The translations under genes were made by a program, and so were the position numbers. Below, piece after piece: positions 6,146 through 7,631 of a DNA stretch of 7,631 nucleotides. The notes below the pieces were generated by a model, which saw nothing but the letters and a program-made list of their open reading frames with translations, did no database searches and was not told the origin of the DNA. Source of the DNA: Chloroflexota bacterium (GTDB taxonomy: Bacteria > Chloroflexota > Dehalococcoidia > SZUA-161 > SpSt-899); NCBI GenBank assembly GCA_018725455.1, contig QLUN01000035.1, positions 1-7,631 of the forward strand. Reading direction: 5' to 3'. How positions within the stretch are numbered: the first letter of the stretch is position 1; each line of letters starts with the position of its first letter.

Positions 6146-6156
6146 GGCCTACTTGA

Positions 6157-6399
6157 TTAGCTTTCGATCACTACGCCTTTTTCTTCTAAATCCAAAATGA
6201 TATGGAGTAGGGCTTCTCTTGCCAATTCTCTCCCCCATTTCCGGCCCAGAAATTGAACGAAATCCCAATCATGAAAGAATCGCCTGTGCTGCGATTTCAA
6301 TTCACCCCTAACCGGAGCGTCAATAGATGCATGTAGCCAGGGAGTGTATTGGCCAAGACAATTTAGTGATAACTTCTTGTGAAGCATAGTGCCCGGCAA
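6157..6399 (-). CDS. Hypothetical 80-residue protein
   Basis: I do not recognise the family. TTG at 6399 has GAGGAG 6 nt upstream; ATG 6387 is the alternative start. The C-terminal half, RRFFHDWDFVQFLGRKWGRELAREALLHIILDLEEKGVV, is (in pieces) amphipathic and helical in pattern, rich in charged and aromatic residues, and ends near the stop, as in a small folded helical protein or a subunit partner. No membrane segment or signal peptide is visible. The TTG directly follows the TAG of the upstream 35-codon ORF in the same frame, and the apgM relic starts 11 nt after its stop, so the three are probably co-transcribed. The composition looks coding. Confidence 0.6.
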   Translation of the reverse strand: MPGTMLHKKLSLNCLGQYTPWLHASIDAPVRGELKSQHRRFFHDWDFVQFLGRKWGRELAREALLHIILDLEEKGVVIES

Positions 6400-6507
6400 C
6401 TACTTCTCCTCTGGCTTTATTCCCAAAACCTCCTCCAGTGGATATTGGGTTCCTAAGTTTGTAGTAACAAAACTGGAAAACTGCATTCTCCTTTCAAATT
6501 CATCCAT
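6400..6507 (-). CDS. Hypothetical 35-residue small protein
   Basis: ATG at 6507 follows AAAGGAGG (AGGAGG at 6521-6516) by 8 nt, an excellent ribosome site. The protein starts MDEFERRMQFSSFVTTNL, continues with GTQYPLEEVLGIKPEEK, and stops at TAG (6402-6400). No known family is recognised. Its stop is immediately followed, in frame, by the TTG of the 80-residue ORF. It may be a separate coupled gene, or the two may be one former 116-codon gene broken by an amber stop. Confidence 0.5.
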   Translation of the reverse strand: MDEFERRMQFSSFVTTNLGTQYPLEEVLGIKPEEK

Positions 6508-6604
6508 TAGACTGTCCTCCTTTACTTGGTTTGGATCTAGATTTTGGCTTCGGTACCGCCTCCGCTTTTGCGGGGGTCTCCTTCAAACGGAAGTTATCTG
6601 CCAT
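6500..6604 (-). CDS. Possible 34-residue basic, Pro/Lys-rich peptide
   Basis: ATG at 6604 opens a 34-codon frame: MADNFRLKETPAKAEAVPKP, then a KSRSKPSK basic tail. It ends in a TGA (6502-6500) that overlaps the next start by 8 nt. The charge and low-complexity pattern resemble disordered nucleic-acid-binding tails, but no ribosome site is visible and the frame is short. It may simply be the leader of the 35-residue ORF. The region also contains a hairpin, CCTCCGC-TTTT-GCGGGGG (6559-6576), without a T-run, so it is not called a terminator. Confidence 0.3.
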   Translation of the reverse strand: MADNFRLKETPAKAEAVPKPKSRSKPSKGGQSNG

Positions 6605-6627
6605 TGCGGGTCCGGGGTAAACAACAA

Positions 6628-6656
6628 TTGCGTTAGGCGTGGGGATTTGCTAATAT
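6628..6656 (+). promoter_or_regulatory. Candidate promoter of tRNA-Pro
   Basis: TTGCGT (6628-6633) is separated by exactly 17 bp from TAATAT (6651-6656), which is preceded by TGC, an extended -10 feature. The predicted start, about 6662-6664, lies just before the mature tRNA 5' end at 6665, a typical arrangement for a single tRNA gene. Confidence 0.5.
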
Positions 6657-6664
6657 GAAGATGG

Positions 6665-6742
6665 CGGGGTGTAGCGCAGCCTGGCTAGCGCGCATGGTTT
6701 GGGACCATGAGGTCGGCGGTTCAAATCCGCCCACCCCGACCA
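6665..6742 (+). tRNA. tRNA-Pro (anticodon UGG), CCA encoded
   Basis: The cloverleaf is complete: acceptor CGGGGTG (6665-6671) pairs with CACCCCG (6732-6738), then discriminator A and encoded CCA. The anticodon stem is CATGG/CCATG around loop TTTGGGA, giving anticodon TGG at 6700-6702. The T arm is GGCGG/CCGCC with loop TTCAAAT. The T-arm and acceptor pairing is perfect. It is transcribed opposite to the small ORFs on both sides. It reads CCN proline codons, with UGG decoding by wobble. Confidence 0.95.
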
Positions 6743-6749
6743 TTCTAAA

Positions 6750-6860
6750 CTAGGTAAGAAGGACCTCATCATACTGTTTGATACCTGATTTCTGGAGCTC
6801 TTCCTCAGAAATGTCAAGCACGATCGGGATGCTCCAAACGGTTTTTCTATTCATTTCCAT
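6750..6860 (-). CDS. Hypothetical 36-residue small protein downstream of adk
   Basis: ATG at 6860 follows AAAGGAGG (AGGAGG at 6871-6866) by 5 nt, a consensus ribosome site. The sequence starts MEMNRKTVWSIPIVLDISEE, continues ELQKSGIKQYDEVLLT, and stops at TAG 8 bp from the tRNA 3' end. The SIPIVLDIS...LQKSGI..YDEVLL layout is faintly like the swapped-hairpin AbrB/MazE fold, but it is shorter than those domains and I would not assign it. It starts 34 nt after the adk stop and is probably co-transcribed with adk. The good ribosome site and coding-like composition support a real small gene. Confidence 0.5.
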   Translation of the reverse strand: MEMNRKTVWSIPIVLDISEEELQKSGIKQYDEVLLT

Positions 6861-6894
6861 AGTATCCTCCTTTTAATTAGTTATTAGCTTTCGC

Positions 6895-7542
6895 CTACTT
6901 ACCTTCTAAGATATTGCAGACCTGCTTGAATATCTCATCTATGCTACCTTTACCTAAGACAGACTTAACTATTCCCTTTTTATTGTAATAATCGATCAGA
7001 GGTGCTGTCTGTGCATCATAGACATCAAGCCTTTTCTTGATCGTCTCCTCTTTGTCGTCATCTCTTTGAAAGAGTTCGCCACCGCATTTATCACATGCGC
7101 CTTCTTTCTTCGGAGGTGAATAGTATACGTTATACATCTGCTGGCAGCTCTTACATGTCCTCCTTCCTGTTAGTCTCTTCATAAGGTCATCCCTTGGAAC
7201 ATCAACACTCAAAGCAGAATCAAGCGGCATCTTAATGTCATTCAATAACTTGTCAAGCGCTTCTGCCTGGACAGTGTTTCTCGGAAACCCATCGAGGATA
7301 AAACCTTTCTTGCAGTCATCCTGTTTAACCCTCTCGTCAACAAGGCCTAAAACTATCTTGTCGGGAACGAGCTCACCCTTGTCCATAATTACTTTTGCCT
7401 CTTTTCCGAGTGGTGTGCCGTCAGCCACAGCCTTCCTGAGGATATCACCTGTTGAAATCTGGGGAATCTGATATTTTTCAATCAGCATCTTTGCCTGCGT
7501 CCCTTTTCCAGCCCCTGGTGCACCGAGCAACACAATTCTCAT
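6895..7542 (-). CDS. adk: Adenylate kinase, long zinc-LID form
   Basis: Interconverts ATP + AMP and 2 ADP in the cytosol. The 215-residue protein is complete: P-loop GAPGAGKGT (7-15), NMP-binding STGDILR (30-36), ILDGFPR (82-88), RLTGRR (123-128), and a zinc finger in the LID domain formed by Cys130, Cys133, Cys150 and Cys153. RDDDKEETIKKRLDVYD follows (160-176). GGGGGT 7-8 nt upstream serves as ribosome site for ATG 7542. The gene lies alone beside a tRNA, not in the secY-adk-map ribosomal-protein cluster where bacterial adk usually sits. It is visibly more AT-rich and lysine-rich than guaA or purD, so it may be a transferred or second copy. Only the small 36-residue ORF follows it. Confidence 0.97.
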   Translation of the reverse strand: MRIVLLGAPGAGKGTQAKMLIEKYQIPQISTGDILRKAVADGTPLGKEAKVIMDKGELVPDKIVLGLVDERVKQDDCKKGFILDGFPRNTVQAEALDKLLNDIKMPLDSALSVDVPRDDLMKRLTGRRTCKSCQQMYNVYYSPPKKEGACDKCGGELFQRDDDKEETIKKRLDVYDAQTAPLIDYYNKKGIVKSVLGKGSIDEIFKQVCNILEGK

Positions 7543-7590
7543 AATTCTACCCCCATATTTTTTAAGGTAATACCTAACGATCTGGTACTG

Positions 7591-7608
7591 ATTTAACTAA
7601 TTTAACTA
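7591..7608. repeat. Tandem 9-bp direct repeat upstream of adk
   Basis: ATTTAACTA occurs twice in direct succession (7591-7599 and 7600-7608), within the 89-bp AT-rich leader of adk. The same leader holds GGTA-A-TACC (7566-7574), a short inverted repeat. No convincing promoter pair can be assigned in the part visible. Confidence 0.6.
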
Positions 7609-7631
7609 ACAATTTAGCAATGAGCGGAAAG

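Noticed and set aside
5813..6200. Plus-strand frames opposite the apgM relic
   Set aside because: They are antisense shadows with no ribosome sites or recognisable domains, while the minus strand carries ApgM motifs.
6559..6576. Rho-independent terminator (CCTCCGC-TTTT-GCGGGGG)
   Set aside because: The stem is plausible, with one wobble pair, but no T-run follows on either strand.
6632..6638. Integron attC core (GTTAGGC)
   Set aside because: Only one 7-bp core is present; no matching RYYYAAC partner at attC spacing and no integrase. It also falls within the tRNA promoter spacer.

Overview
This looks like a chromosomal fragment from an uncultured anaerobic bacterium, most likely a Chloroflexota (Dehalococcoidia-like) lineage. 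That is an inference from gene content: an archaeal-type phosphoglycerate mutase relic, a DUF2229 dehydratase-activase-related protein, and an rpiB/polyprenyl synthase pair. No marker gene here proves the phylum.

Layout. Positions 1-4065 are a minus-strand run read guaA -> purD -> DUF2229 protein, the last running off the left edge. The true purD extends upstream of any ATG/GTG/TTG codon, and its only sensible start is a CTG behind a perfect AGGAGG. The guaA-purD gap holds a short unexplained reading frame and a 30-codon ORF whose TGA overlaps that CTG. From about 4066 a compact divergent promoter region leads rightward to rpiB and a trans-polyprenyl diphosphate synthase, which overlap by ATGA. 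Convergent to them lies a truncated, frameshifted 2,3-bisphosphoglycerate-independent phosphoglycerate mutase (apgM) relic, cut off right at the polyprenyl synthase stop codon. From about 6150 to the right end the DNA is more AT-rich. It contains small minus-strand ORFs (34, 35, 80 and 36 residues), a plus-strand tRNA-Pro(UGG) with its own promoter-like sequence, and an intact zinc-type adenylate kinase.

The most unusual feature is a family of 7-bp tandem repeats with the common form GTCNRGR, found at three places: the left edge, inside the DUF2229 gene, and in the rpiB leader. Two of them lie within the DUF2229 reading frame and are translated without breaking it. The internal one gives a low-complexity linker of about 33 residues between two otherwise family-like halves.

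Functionally, guaA and purD serve purine synthesis, rpiB supplies ribose 5-phosphate, adk balances adenine nucleotides, and the prenyl synthase makes isoprenoid chains. I see no defence system, CRISPR array, transposase or phage gene. The novelty candidates are the coding heptamer repeats, the CTG-started purD with its overlapping leader ORF, and the small-ORF cluster around the tRNA.
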